From Dichotomocladium elegans (Eukaryota; Mucoromycota; Mucoromycetes; Mucorales; Lichtheimiaceae), in assembly GCA_025716815.1 (NCBI GenBank), contig JAIXMN010000009.1, positions 372,001 through 436,000 of the forward strand: a DNA stretch of 64,000 nt, read 5' to 3'. Of this stretch, positions 34,301-47,300 are shown in pieces. The position numbers were made by a program, and so were the translations under genes. The notes below the pieces were generated by a model. That model was not told where the DNA came from and made no database searches. It worked only from the letters and a program-made list of their open reading frames with translations. Positions within the stretch are counted from its first letter, which is position 1; every line of letters begins with the position of its first letter.

Positions 34301-37300
34301 AACCCTGGCGAGTAGGTCTTGGAACCGTTCCTAAATCGGCCATTTGAATTTGTATTCGACAGCACCAGACTCAATCCGTCATGCGAGATCCCTCCACACT
34401 GGCTGAACCAATTTTTTCAGCTTATTTTCACCGAAATGACCGACTATCTTTTAGCGATTCATATTTATAACCCAAGCACGGAATCACAGCGTTATATGAG
34501 CAAATTGCCACGACCGCTCGCCAATAAGCTCATAAAGCGCGCTCATTTCTATGTCACCCTTGCCGAATTCTACGAAGCCATCTCACCTTCCGAGGTGCAT
34601 TTGCCCAAAGAGACAATCGACTTGGAGAAGGCACCAAGTACAACATTCTTCCCTGTCTCTCGTGTAATCAATCTCAAGTCCTCTAGCACCCCAGTTACTC
34701 TCAAGATTGGCCAGGAACATATCCAGATTATCACCGTAAGCATATGGTTTTGCTTCAATCCATGTCTTTGGTTAATAGTTTCCCTTTTTGATCTTTTTCT
34801 TGACAGGTACGAAAGCAAGAGTTCTACGGTAACCTATATACCGTCTTTAACGACGTGTATCATGTCTCTGAGATTGATGATATGATTGCACTGCCAAACT
34901 CCAAGGGTGACTCGAACGGGGAATTTATGATCAAATATGATCGAGGCAAGTCGTCTATGGTGCTGTCGGCGTCCAAGCGAGACGCTATTCTTGCGCTTTT
35001 GCGATATAACAAGAACCGATACGAAGCATCCAAGCCAGGGGGCCTGAATGAACGTGCCATCCGACCCAATGATGTTCCCGGCCGCCTGCTGAACATGTCA
35101 TTGCTGAATATCGGTAGCGAAGATCCTGGCCTCCGGTTAGCCGCGTACAATCTACTCTATGCGTTGAGCTTGACATTCCGCTTCGACATTGGCAATCAAC
35201 TTCTCAATGCTCAGGATCTATGCATTCCTGCTAATAGCACTGAGTTTATTGTCAGCATCAGTGAAAGTCTTTCCTCAACCGAATCACATCTGACTCTCGA
35301 GTTTCTGAACGAATGCTTGGTCGGCTTTAATAAGTCGAACGATCTTATGCGACAGCTATGTTTGGATTACATGGCACCATGGTTGCGCAACTTGGCACTC
35401 TATTGTCGCCATAACCCAGATGATAATAATAAGAATCTAACAAAGACCAAGGACGTGATCCGGCTGTTGATTGAAATGACTGTCACTCGAGCAGATGTAA
35501 GTTCACTTAACGTATATATATAAAGTGACCACGCTGATACGGAATCTCTTACAGATGTACAAGCACATGCAAGCCAAAGTGTGGAAGACGTTTGCTCAGG
35601 TGGACGACATGGTAAATCTCATTATTGACTCATTTGTCCAATACTCGGTCGAGCACGGTGTTGGTTCGCCGCAAGCTGAAGTGATGGCGGATACGATTGT
35701 TACAATGTCGAGTATCTCGGTGCGAGGCAAAGTTATCAGTCGTCTTCGGAGGGTGATACAGCGATCATCTTTGCGACCGTCTCGCAGCCTCACAGAACAC
35801 CCAGCATGGACAGAGATTGCTATTTTGTTACGCTTCGTTCTCATGCTCTCATTCAACAACGTTGGCCCTGGCAAGCCTTACCTTCCGGAGATTTTCCATA
35901 TTGTATCCCTCTTGGTAGGGGCAGGCCCGACGTTGATACGTACGTCAGTTCATGAACTGGTTGTCAATATGATTCATACACTATGTACCAGCATGCCACA
36001 ATCAGAGGAAAGCGTCAAGAAATTACACTATGTGCTGAACGACGTCTGCGACAGCAAGAACCGTGTCTATTTTGGATTGACCAAGCCCCATGCCAACGCA
36101 TTCACGATCACGCAGGAAACTATGTCTGACGTTGCTGAGTCGGTGAATCTGTCTTCTCTGGAATCTATCATTCGCCTGTTACTTGATGCCCTTAGCATAG
36201 GGGCTCCATCCATCGATGTAGCCAACATGTGGCGCGCCAGGTGGATGGGTCTAGTCACAAGCACAGCCTTCCAGTTTAACCCAGCAATCCAACCAAGATC
36301 ATTTGTAGTGCTAGGATGTCTTGCACAGGATGAAGTGGACGACGATTTGATCTATCAAGTTCTCGTGGCCCTTCGTGGTGCGCTTGCGATTTTCAACGAG
36401 ACTGATTCCAATTTGATTGTGAGCATCATGATGTGTCTGAGCAATGTTATCGACAACCTACCCGCCGACTCTCGTTATCTGCGCTCTTTGTTTTGGCTCG
36501 CGATTTCGCTTGTGCAGATGCGCCACCAGGCTACGTTTACGCCAGCCGTTGAATTCCTCCAATCTGTGCTTCGAGCGCTGGATGCACACAACTTGTTCTC
36601 TCGAAATGGTCTTGTGGATGTTTTAATGGATTCACGTGCGCAACTGGGCGATATTGCGAAGGAGCTTGATATGGCGTGCGGTGTGAGCTTTGACACGCAC
36701 TTTTCATTTGCAGTCGCGGGTGTATTGCTCAAAGGCATTCAGCAAAATAATGCCAAGGAGGTGGTGTTTCAGTGCCTGACCACGTTCTTGGAAATTGATT
36801 GCAAGCGTTCGATGGAGCAGAATGTAGTGGAGGCACGCACGCTCGGCTACTTGGCCGGTCTGTTGCCTCTTGCGGCCAAGAACAACACGTTACGGGAACT
36901 TTTACGTCTGGCAGGCATCAATGACTTTGACTTGGACTCGCTCGAGATCGGAACAACATATGTCCGGATATTTGATTCACTAGAAATCCCGGATAATACG
37001 ACGGCGCTGCTTCTTGTATCGCTGCTGGTCACCCTCTTGAACTCGGCAGAGAGCGAATCCGAGCGCTTATTCTTGTATAGTTTTCTATCCGAAGCAGCCG
37101 TGTCGATACCCGAAGTCTTTGCATTGGTGTAAGTAGCAAAGATTCAAAAGAAGAATGGGCCCTGTTCCATTCAGATGATTTAATGTATTTCACATAGATA
37201 CGAGTCACTTTTGCCAAAGATGAACCAAATCGTTGTGAGCGGCCAGAGCTATGCAGTTATTGATGCTGTCAAAAACATCTTAATCACAGCATGCTCAGAG

Positions 37301-37459
37301 TCAGCGTTCGCTCACTCATCTACACGACGTAGTCAGAAGGCATACCTCGAAGAACTTGGTTTCTCTGCTCTTGCAGATCCAACGTTTGGTGCGGCGAAGA
37401 CGAACACAGTACTGAGCGCACAGCTAGCCAGTAAATTATTGGAGAGGATTACAGAGTAA
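28308..37459 (+). CDS. neurofibromin-type Ras GTPase-activating protein (NF1/Ira)
   Basis: Fifteen exons: 28308-28361, 28442-28505, 28627-28709, 28822-29608, 29678-29973, 30030-31010, 31069-32223, 32286-32522, 32597-32896, 32955-33385, 33463-34252, 34316-34735, 34807-35496, 35555-37128, 37198-37459; 2,707 aa, near human neurofibromin. A long helical N-terminal part precedes the RasGAP domain, which has the arginine-finger motif TLFRSTTMSTRLLS (Arg about 1381) and VFLRLFGPAIVTPD (usual FLRFINPAIV). A Sec14-PH part follows (SGRPVFYLVYRNIDVENFDF; VTLKIGQEHIQIITVRKQEF), then a helical C-terminal half. It speeds GTP hydrolysis on Ras at membranes and so lowers Ras signalling. The G replacing N in the usual IN of FINPA is a minor variation. 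Confidence 0.95.
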
Positions 37460-37969
37460 CCCTTTCTAAACAAAAAATCATACTTTTTATTTTCGTATAT
37501 AATCCTACACCCTGTTGCATTTTACACACCTTTATTTAGAAGCTTTATCTGTCTTTTTCATTTCCTCGCCATCCTCCTTAATTTATTTGACTCTCGGATC
37601 TTAATATTATCCTAAACCGTTCAAGGACCGACACGCGTTTTATTCTCGTAATAAAAAGTCGTGTTCCGCCAAGAATATTTAGGACTTTCGCTCGGTCTCT
37701 TTACGAAACGGCCAGGGCCTGAGTCTATAGACTACAAAAACAAATGAGACGATGTATGTACTGTACTCACAGAATGTACTTGTTGTAAATTACCCTACAA
37801 CCGTAACCCAGCGATTGCTGTTATGCATATTATTCAAGCAAAATAATACGGACATTCCGATGAAAAGAGACAGGGCCCAGGTGCATATACGCAACGTATT
37901 TAGATCAAAACAAGCCGATTTTTGATTGTAATAGCTGGTGTAAGATAGCTAGGAAATTCATATTTACAG

Positions 37970-38292
37970 TATTCATTATTATAGCAGTGTAAAAGTGCGC
38001 TGGCACTGCTGTACTTTTAGCAAATGAAGCACTGGCGAGGGAAAGGAGCAGTGCTTTATTTATTCTATGAAGAACATCAATGAAAATTTTAGAATTCACG
38101 GTGCAATACGCAAGGCAACGATCTATTGACTCATGCAAGACACATTGCAACATATCATTGAAAAAGGGGTCGATATGCACCCTGTATACGATACGTAGAT
38201 AGGAGTCGTGGGACTGTCTTGACGGGTACGTTGCGCCGATGGTGGCAAATCTGGGGTTCCATATGAACATGAGCGCAGCATGGTATGGTACA
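37970..38292 (+). pseudogene. DDE transposase central-region relic
   Basis: One frame reads SIDSCKTHCNISLKKGS (about 38118), then a stop, and later VANLGFHMNMSAAWYGT to a stop at 38292. KTHCNISLKK followed by a GFHMNM segment is the order in IS630/Tc1-type transposases between the HTH and the first catalytic Asp, where DESGFHMNM is expected. The catalytic Asp-Glu codons have drifted. It is another decayed fragment of the group seen at 3 and 7.9 kb, downstream of neurofibromin. Confidence 0.55.
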
Positions 38293-38821
38293 TAAAAAAG
38301 GCGAGGCGAGGGAAACTCAGCCGTTCGTTATGGTACAGTTATTTGGGATCATTCTGGACATCCCGTATCATCCAATGTATCCATATAGCTGAGGAACATC
38401 TCTAAATCAAGCTTCCGTTTGAGCAAAACAATATATTCTTACTCAATAGAGACCGCCACACCGCATATAGCAACAAGTAGAGAAAGCACCCGCGTGGAGC
38501 ATGGAAACAATGGACCCCAAAAAAGAAGTTCACTTTTCACAATCATCGGTTTGTTGTTGCTTATCGAATGGATCCACGTGCTCTACATCCACAGAAGAAC
38601 CACTGTTTTCTTTCGTCAAACGCCATTTGTTGGCAGCAAGGCAAAGCCCATCGACTATTGTTACAAGTTGGACTGTATTTGATATCACTTTTTGGTTATT
38701 GATGGGGGAACGTTTAGGGGAAAATATGCGGGTGGAGAGACGAGCATGATATCCACATGCTTAACGGGTATGTGACGTCCTTTTGAGAACCAACACCTCA
38801 GAACGGATGCCAGCATATTGA
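38293..38821. other. intergenic, 3' flank of the amine oxidase
   Basis: No gene supported. The 82-87-codon ORFs at 38419-38749 overlap each other in different frames and have no recognisable motif. It may contain more transposon debris. Confidence 0.4.
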
Positions 38822-41082
38822 TCATAACCTACAGCAAGGAGCATATGCACTCTGGGTCGAATGTTTATTGGACCCAGGGACGTCAACTGCCGGATTGCCC
38901 ATAAAAAAGTTCTCTGGCTTCAGTGTGATGCCGCACGTCTCGACTGGCATGATGGGAAAATCTTCGACGCGCACAACGTGCGTAAGTCCAAAGTTAAACC
39001 AGCAGACAATGTCCTTGTTTCGCACATTCTTGGTCTCCTTGAGCCACTGAGGTATGCCAAGGTGATCATCCGGGTTACTCCTGTAACAATTCATCCCCGC
39101 AGGGAAGATTTGGTCCGGGTCATAGCGTGTTACCCACAGTGTCTTTGTCGCAAACCGAGCACGCTCGTACACAACCGACCCAGGCTTAGGAAGGAAGGAT
39201 GGTGTGCCCTGACCAGTAAGCCTGAATCCCACAGGTTCTTTGGCCCATGGATGCTCGCAATTCTCATTTAGAATCCTCCAAAATCGATTTCGTTCACCGT
39301 TAGCGACGGACATTGCATCCGTTGTGTTGTCGAATACCCTAGGAACAGGGTAAAAGGCGTTGCCGACCGCATTATCCTTGTGTCCGACAGGGAGATCTGA
39401 GGCCACCACATCGACTTCAGCCACAGAATTGAACGGTCCGTCCACCATTGGATCAATACGCATACAGAAAAAGTGTTGGTGGTGTTGACCGTCAACACCC
39501 GGAACAACACTCGTGCCGTAGGGGGCTGCTTTCTACATAATAATTGATAGACCGGCATTATTAAACCCCACCCTCTCCTGCTCCTGTTGCTATTATTTGG
39601 ATTTATACTTGCTTCATCTTTTGCTAGCACATGTGTGTTCAACTCGCCAGTTGCCTTGACTTCATATTGTATTGTACCGTCCTGGTAAAAATAGTAATAC
39701 AATCCGTAGTCATAGTTTGCCGCTATTCAAAAAAAAAGAATGTCAGAAACAGCATTTATATGGCTCTTCCTACTAGTTTGTACCTGTCACAATATGAGAC
39801 AAGACAAGACGACGCGAACGCACAGCATGCGCTCTACCTGTTCGAAAATCGGTGTGCTTAAGTAGGAGCCCCGCATCTTCCTCGTGAATACAGATGGCGT
39901 TGGGAATCAAAATAGGTTCACCCTGGCCGTTGCAAAGCGTTGCGTCCATGTAATGGATTTGGCCCACACAGTCACAGCCTAACTCGAGTGAGTTGGACAT
40001 CATTCCCATTCCATATTCGCCCACGTCAAATGCCATCTTCTCATTGTACGGCTCGTAGGGGTTTCCATAAGGGACCACCATTTCTGACAAAGCAATACGG
40101 TAGAGGATTGGCCGACGCTTGTTGCCATCCGCATAGCTGATATTGTGTAACACAAGTCCCTCGCGGTAATTGAACGACACACGGAAACGCCACTTTTGCC
40201 AATCAACCTCATGACCGTGAACAGTAAAGCTAACCCCCTCTGGCTGAGTGATATGGATTGGCTTGATGTCTTTTCGAAGGCGCTCATAACCAATCTGTTC
40301 GGGTAAATACTGGTGATTCTCTAAGGGCACTCGTGCGCGTGCGTATTTGCTGTTCCTACGCTTGGCTACAATGACATCCAGAACTTTTTTCTGGCTGAAA
40401 TCTGAGTCACCAGCAATGCATCAGGATACATTCGTATATGCGCCCTGCATCCCTACATACCCCACACACAGACCAATCCCCCTTTATTGTCCTTTCGCCC
40501 TTCTCCCCGCTTTTCGCTCGCTTGCTTACCGTAAAGCACATTGAAATCGAAAGGATGAGCATATAGATTATCATCTGGCGATGTCTTAAGATACAAAATT
40601 GCCAGTGAAAGTCTTCTGCCCTTATGTCCGCCACCCCAAGGATCAGCATGGACCTTGGTCATGTCTGTGACCCCCGAGAGGCGGCACTGTTCAATGACGC
40701 GCGGGTCATTAACGATAGCCTTCTCAGCCTCAAAAAATTCTTCTGTTTGAATGGTCGGTTGTTGGCCCTCAGGTACCTTGTCCCAGCGGCTGATAGCACC
40801 CATCGTCAGGTTGACGGTGAGCTCGTGGACTCTCCCCGAAGGCTTGTCCAACAAAATCACCAGTGCCTCTCGGTCAATTCTGGCAACTTTCGATGGAGTC
40901 CATCCAAGATAGGACATCATAATATCACGCCGAGGTTCCTTAAGCATCATGGAACTGACCATATAGGTGGCCTTGCTGCCTCGAGCTTCGCGCACGATAG
41001 CGGCTGCGCGTCGTATTTCATCCGCACTAAGACTGTCCAGAGGATGGGGTGGTGCGGAAATAGCGGTGGTGGTTTGTGTCAT
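38822..41082 (-). CDS. copper amine oxidase (TPQ-dependent), probably peroxisomal
   Basis: Four exons: 41082-40530, 40401-39784, 39722-39613, 39532-38822; 663 aa, normal for the family. The ATG at 41082 starts MTQTTTAISAPPHPLDSLSA; N2/N3-type domains follow, then the catalytic domain. The cofactor site is AANYDYGLYY, where the first Tyr becomes topaquinone; copper ligands include HHQHFF and a later His (NFGLTHVVR). FDVGEYGMG holds the likely catalytic Asp. It oxidises primary amines to aldehyde, ammonia and hydrogen peroxide, allowing use of amines as nitrogen source. The C-terminal CRL fits the PTS1 pattern [SAC][KRH][LM]. Intron 3 starts GAA|GCAAGT (GC-AG). It is divergent from DNA-PKcs. 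Confidence 0.93.
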
Positions 41083-41351
41083 TTGACCAGCGTGTGAGAA
41101 AAAAACCCGCAGAAGAAGAAGAAGCAAAGATGTTGGCCCTGTCGAGATAAAATCAGCGAGACACAGGCCACCTCATCATGCTGTGACAAATAAGGATATT
41201 AAGACCACCGGGCCGAGTCCCTTGGCGGACTTGGAATCCATTGTTTGATTCAACGCACAAATGCAGACAATTAAATGAACGGCATGCGCGCTTTCTTTGT
41301 GTGCTTTTCTCTCTCTCTTCTTCGGGGACTGACTCGAAAAAAAAGCGACTT
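41083..41351. promoter_or_regulatory. short bidirectional promoter, amine oxidase / DNA-PKcs
   Basis: Only 269 bp separate the two divergent ATGs, so both promoters must lie here or overlap the genes. CT-rich tracts (41300-41330) precede the DNA-PKcs start. No named binding site was recognised. Confidence 0.5.
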
Positions 41352-44300
41352 ATGGCATCGCTATCAAAACTTGGATCCTTATTACGCGACCTTTCAGACC
41401 ACGTACCAAGCGCCACTCGTGGCGAAAGCAAATTAGTCAACAACGGCACCGATGTCAAATCGCTTGCCAAAGACATTTCAGACCTGGTCATGTCTGGGAT
41501 TGAAGATCAGGATCAGGGTAAGCAATAAAGCTTACGACCGATAAAGGCGCGGAAAGAGAAGCTCTAAAGATGTCCCCCTTAAGATTACGCGTCCTCGCTC
41601 TTATTCCATTCCGAAAATTCGATACTACGTTTTCTTCGCACCAACATACGCACCAAGGACACGAATATTATGTTTGCTCAGAGCGAACTCCTTCACTTTA
41701 TTGCTTCATACATTCAAAAAGTCCAGAGAGTTTTGGAACCTTATAGTCTTGGCATTCGCGTAAGCTTTCTCTGTCGCTCGCTCTATCTCGATAGCTGATT
41801 TTTTCCTACGTCTTTGTCTCGCTTTGTGCGCATATGATATAGGAAGCGTGCTTTGTACTTGCGTGTGGTGCAGGGGCCCGTGTGAGAAATGCAGCTATTG
41901 ACACATTGACGGTGATGGTTGACACGGGCCGCAGCAAATTGGAACCTAATGAATTCGATATACAACAGCTCTATGATCAGTAAATACACGGTTTCTATCT
42001 GATGTAAGCGATCCCTGAATGCTCAAAAGATATTTTAGGTTCTCCCGGTCATTTACCTTGGCTGTATCGAAAACGCCCATGAGCACAAAAGGCTGTATCC
42101 TTGAGTTTCTTGGGACGGTTGCAAAGCTTTATCCTGAAATTGCCGATGCTCCTAGAGTCATGCAGCTCCAACGCTGGTGTCTGACAACGTTGGAGAATCA
42201 GCTCTTTGTCGAAGGACAGGCAGATAATAGCATAGTTGCAGGTGCCATCAGTAGCCTTGATGGCCTCGTATGTTCGCCACATTCGACTATGACTCCTGGT
42301 ACGACTACACTTATAGTGATGGGTATATATGTCTAATTTTATTCTACTAGATTCAAAAGAAATTGGCACTCTTTATAAGGTTATAAAGCGGCTGATGGAT
42401 TTGCCAGAGAATTTAAGTCGCTATGCAGCGCCTCTTGGTAAGGCCTACGCATATACGCTATATAGTTTCCAGCACTGACTGTGGGTTATATGTTCATGTG
42501 TATGTTAGCCGCACTTTCATTCTTCTCAAACCATACTGATCTTTTGGATACATTCATTATTGAGGACTGTGGATACCTGTACGATCACATCCAGGCCTTT
42601 TGTATGCACAAGAACAGAGATCTCAGCAAGCTTGGATTCAAAACAATGAATAACTTGATGAAAATGGTAATCGACATTGTAACGCAACACTTCTTCCTTC
42701 TAACCAGCTTATTGCCCCCCACTATTGCATCATAAGGTCTCGCGGGCGTTATCAAGCCGACCAAAGGGTCAAGCGGAAATCCAAGCGTTCAATGTGAGTG
42801 TCCTACTTAAACTGCGAAGGAATGCGCTTTCTCAATGCGATTAACTATTTTGATATAGCTCTTCTTGAAGCGTTTCATCAGCTGCTTGCAGACGGACATT
42901 GCAGACTTGAATGTATACGATCTCTCTCTCACCATACGTGGTCTTGGCTATTTTTCTCTTGCATGCAAGAAGTATATGAAACCTGATGAATTCGACATGC
43001 TTAAGGATAAGCTTATTGGCATGAACGCATGGTTCTATTCAGAGTATGTTGCAAATGAACATTATTTCTTCTTTTTATGTATTTTTACATGGAAATTTAG
43101 GTTCAATTCAGAAGATGGCGGTGACCACACGGGAGAAATCCCATCTTTTATCCAGGCATATGCCCAATTTGCCAACAGTCTCGATACGATACCTCCATCT
43201 TTAATGAACACCATCAATAGCATCGTTGACATATTTACCCTTCGCTATGGCCAGCTTCCCAGTTCCGTAAGAGTAGCTGGAGTGTACGGTGTCCAGAATC
43301 TATTACGCACCCTTTTCCGGAAAGGCGAAGGCACACTCCGAAATTTCATTAAAGAATTCTGTAAGGCAGCTGCAGTCTTTCTATATATGTCTTGCTGACA
43401 ACCGTGCTAGTCTACAACGCACTGCGATATACCTGTAGCTCTGCTAGGACGAATGAGAACGAGGAACGGCTAGTCTACATGGAATTCGTGTACTTTTGGG
43501 ATACTATATTATGCGACAAGAATGGCAGTTCTGGAAAGGACGACAAGAAAGCAACGGAAAATCAAAAGCGTCTGCAGACAATTCTCTATGATGAGTTCTT
43601 TGCAGCGTTCTTAAGAATTGTTAAATCATTCAATCTGGACGTCGAACGCATAGAAGAAAAGGAGGAAGAAAACACCGAAAACACCAACGATGACACATTG
43701 ACCAAAAGCCCGGACCTAGATATTGCCACAGCCTATGGTAATTTGAGGCCACAGAATAGAACAGACTTCAACTTGTTCTACAATATGACACAATTCTGGT
43801 GCGTCCTCCTGCCTAAGCTGCCTAACGACCGACTACGTGACTGGATGCACATTTCGGGGAGCACTCTAGTTGAATTAAGCTTGCGACGGCCGCTTGTGAG
43901 CGGGTTCTACAAGATGATCTCGGTCATGCTCATGATTGCAAACAAGAACCAACTCTTCAATCACTTTAAAACCATTTATCAGAAGCAACAGCAGCAGCAT
44001 AAACGGTTTGGATCAATTCACCTCCTTCCGGAGGTTCAGGTATTTATAATAACATGAAATATATCCACCGTAGAGGGGGATTGGAATGCTGACAATACGC
44101 ATCCATTGGCTCATGCATTGATAGGCTGATCTCTTTTCCGCATTCACCTTATTCCGAGATTATTTAAGGCAGTCCTCTCAGCGATTACAGCAATTCAAAG
44201 ATGAGCTGCTATCTTCATGCTTGCAAGCTGTACTCGCGTATCCGCTTGCTTTCTTTGAGATTAGGGAGCTAATCCCACCTTTGCAAACTGCTTTTCGTCT

Positions 44301-47300
44301 TGGTCTCACATTCTATCCACTTGCTGTCACGGCATTGGATGTACTGGATATACTGGTTGATCCCAACTCGGATGCACCCAAAGACCTTACTTACCTCGAG
44401 TATATCATTCCTCTCATGAATGAGTATCTGATGATGGACCTTCGGGCGAAGGCAAACCCACATCGGTCAAAGACTGGGAAAGTCATGAGCTTAGCACAGC
44501 TAAAGCGTCAAGAAATCCACTATCAACTGACTGCCGACGTCCTCGGTGTGACCACGCAAGAGGAGGTTAACTTGCGTGATATTCAGCTGCGAATGATGTG
44601 CTTTCTAGGACGAATCGGCGGTATCAACAAGCTAATGATTAAAACACAAATGGCGGAAAAGGTCAAATATCTTGAACAATGTGCTTCGTCCCAGCAAATT
44701 GTTGCGTGGGATCCTGACCGGAAACTAAAATTTAACCTTCCTTTCCCCAACGCACGCATCGAACTCAATCTCGGTACGTCAGTAAATGCAAATCATTTCC
44801 GAGTGCTTATGCATACCCATATATCTATTAACATTTTCTTTTTATGGACTTAGATGAGATCCTTCCGCGTATTTGCGAACTATCAGAACTGGCCCCAGAT
44901 AGACAAGTAAAGGTGGCTGCGTGTGAATTACTTCACGGGATTGTTATTATGATGATCGGCAATAGTGCTTTTGAAGGTCGGGCAACACGAGAAGCAACTG
45001 AGTCCCGTTATATCAAGCTCTATACCCGTATCTTCCCTGTCCTCCTGCGCCTAGCTGTAGATATCGACCAAGTCGCAAGGACAATGTTCAGGAGCTTAAA
45101 TGCGCAACTCATACACTGGCTGACGAACAATGCTCAATATGAGAACTCAGAAACAATCTGCCTTCTAACAACATGCCTTAATGCTGCATGTGGCACTGAC
45201 TCCGGCCTACGGGATTATGCCGCCGATTGCGTTAGAGAATTCGTTCGGTGGTCTTTGAAGCAAGTTACAGATGAGTCCAGTCCAATGAACATAAGATCTC
45301 TCCTTAAGCGACTGTATCTTCTGCTTTCCAACCCCAGTGCCAGACAGCGTTTAGGAGCATGTATGATATTTAACCGTATCTATCGTGAATACGGAAAACG
45401 AGACGAATTGATTGACGAATATCTCCTTGAGATTTTTTACCACTTATTCTTTTGCTTGAAGCTAGGCGAAGATGATCATCCGCTGGTTGGTAAGTAATTA
45501 TCCTATATAGAATATGAAGGGTTGCTGATCAGAATATATATACGCATCGGTAGGCACGCGGGAGCAAGCTCAAGAAGCAATAGCGCATCTTCGACGCATC
45601 CTACGAAAAAGGACACATATGTTTTTCGAGGAGAAGAGTAGCCGCAGGAAAGTTCCAGGTCTTGAAAAGACAGATTTGTCTTCATTTATTTCCTGGTCCA
45701 TCCATCAAGTCGGTCAGTTGCAAAGGGAGTACGCTAAGCAATGTATGGAATTCTTTGCGGAGTTTGTCCGACATCTTCCAGGTAAACATGAAAGTGATAA
45801 CACTTGACACCGCTGACAGACTTCGGTAGGAATCAAGAATGGCCGGGATTGGATGAAGAAAACATTGGAAAAGGATCCGAATTATCTAATGCAGACGTTT
45901 GAGCCAAGCCGATTGGACCCGTCTCAAATTCGAAAACCAGGATCAGCTCTCTTGTGGCTCAAACAGCTCAATTGTACCCTGGATGCGTATGTCTGGCTGG
46001 TTGAGCATGATATCGTAGATTCCATCCAGCTTCTTGAAAACAAGCGCTCTGTCTTCCTCAGCACCTGCAAGTTTTTCCTGGAGAACAGTATAATGGATCT
46101 CTTACAGAAGCAAGGAAGTGAGAGTAGGCTTGAGGAATCTAGGGGAAATGCAATATACGCCTATGTGTCCTATCAACTTCTTCGATTTTTGACGCTTGGG
46201 ATCCGATCACGTGATTGCGACAAAGTTATCACCGTTATAGAGAGATCCGGTATACTCTTGAGCCAGCAATTTGTAACCTCCGTTTCGCAAATGCTCTTAC
46301 TTCCCTCTCAGTATTATGATGCGGTTCAAGTCGAACAACATACACTGTCGACTTGGTTGTCGGAAGACAAAGTACGTCAAGCAGCAAGAGCTTTCGTTCA
46401 GTCGATGTTAGAGTTGGGCCCGCCAAGGTTCATCCGCTTGTTCAGTAAAGCTTCCGCTGCTATCATTTACGCAGAAGGAATAAGCCTAGCGAATCTCGAA
46501 CTTAATCAAGGTACTTCATATATATATTAACACTTATGTTGCACTAGCGATTGAGACATACCATTAACTTAATCACCTATACTACTTAGGTTCTCTGAGC
46601 GACATGCTGCAGACAATTGAAGGTATAAAGATATTCCAGGATCTGAAAATGCTCGACTTGATCTGCAGGTCAGCCCCCGCATCGAGTGGAAATCGGCCGA
46701 GTGCTCTAGACTACTGTGAGAGTCTGTTTGGAAAATTTATGGAGTTCCGAGATACCTACGAGCCCGCAAACATCAACCTGCTTGGTGAAATGCTCAAAAT
46801 CGCATTCAATCTAAAAGGATTTGCAGCAGAACATGCGGAAGAATTGCTCTTAAAGTCAGATGACAAGCTTACAGATCGCACAAAAACATATCAGAAATTT
46901 AGCGGTTTCGTATGTAATGACGATATTCTTTCAGCTTTTTCTCACTAACTATCCTCAAATAGATTAATGATTGCTATGCAACCAACTTCAAAGTATTTGC
47001 TCCTCTCTTTGTCGCAAATATTGAGGATGAATTTGTACAGCAGGCAATTATTGGGCTTCTAAAGCATCTGGCGGAAGGCAGAATGAGTCATCGAAGAGAG
47101 GTCATCACCTTTATGAATGATGTATGTCGTAGGATATTATTTTGAAGTCAACATTTCGGACTCACCTTTATTGAAACACAGTTGTCTTCAGGAACTACAT
47201 TTTTAAAAGACCTGTAAGTTCCTCAGATGCATCCAGAAGCTATTGCTAAGCAGCATTTTTCTTTTGTCTCTCTTAGTATTGCGGCGTGGAGCGATCCATC

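Noticed and set aside
38419..38749. Two overlapping ORFs of 82 and 87 codons
   Set aside because: They overlap in different frames, have no motif and no codon pattern of the neighbouring genes.
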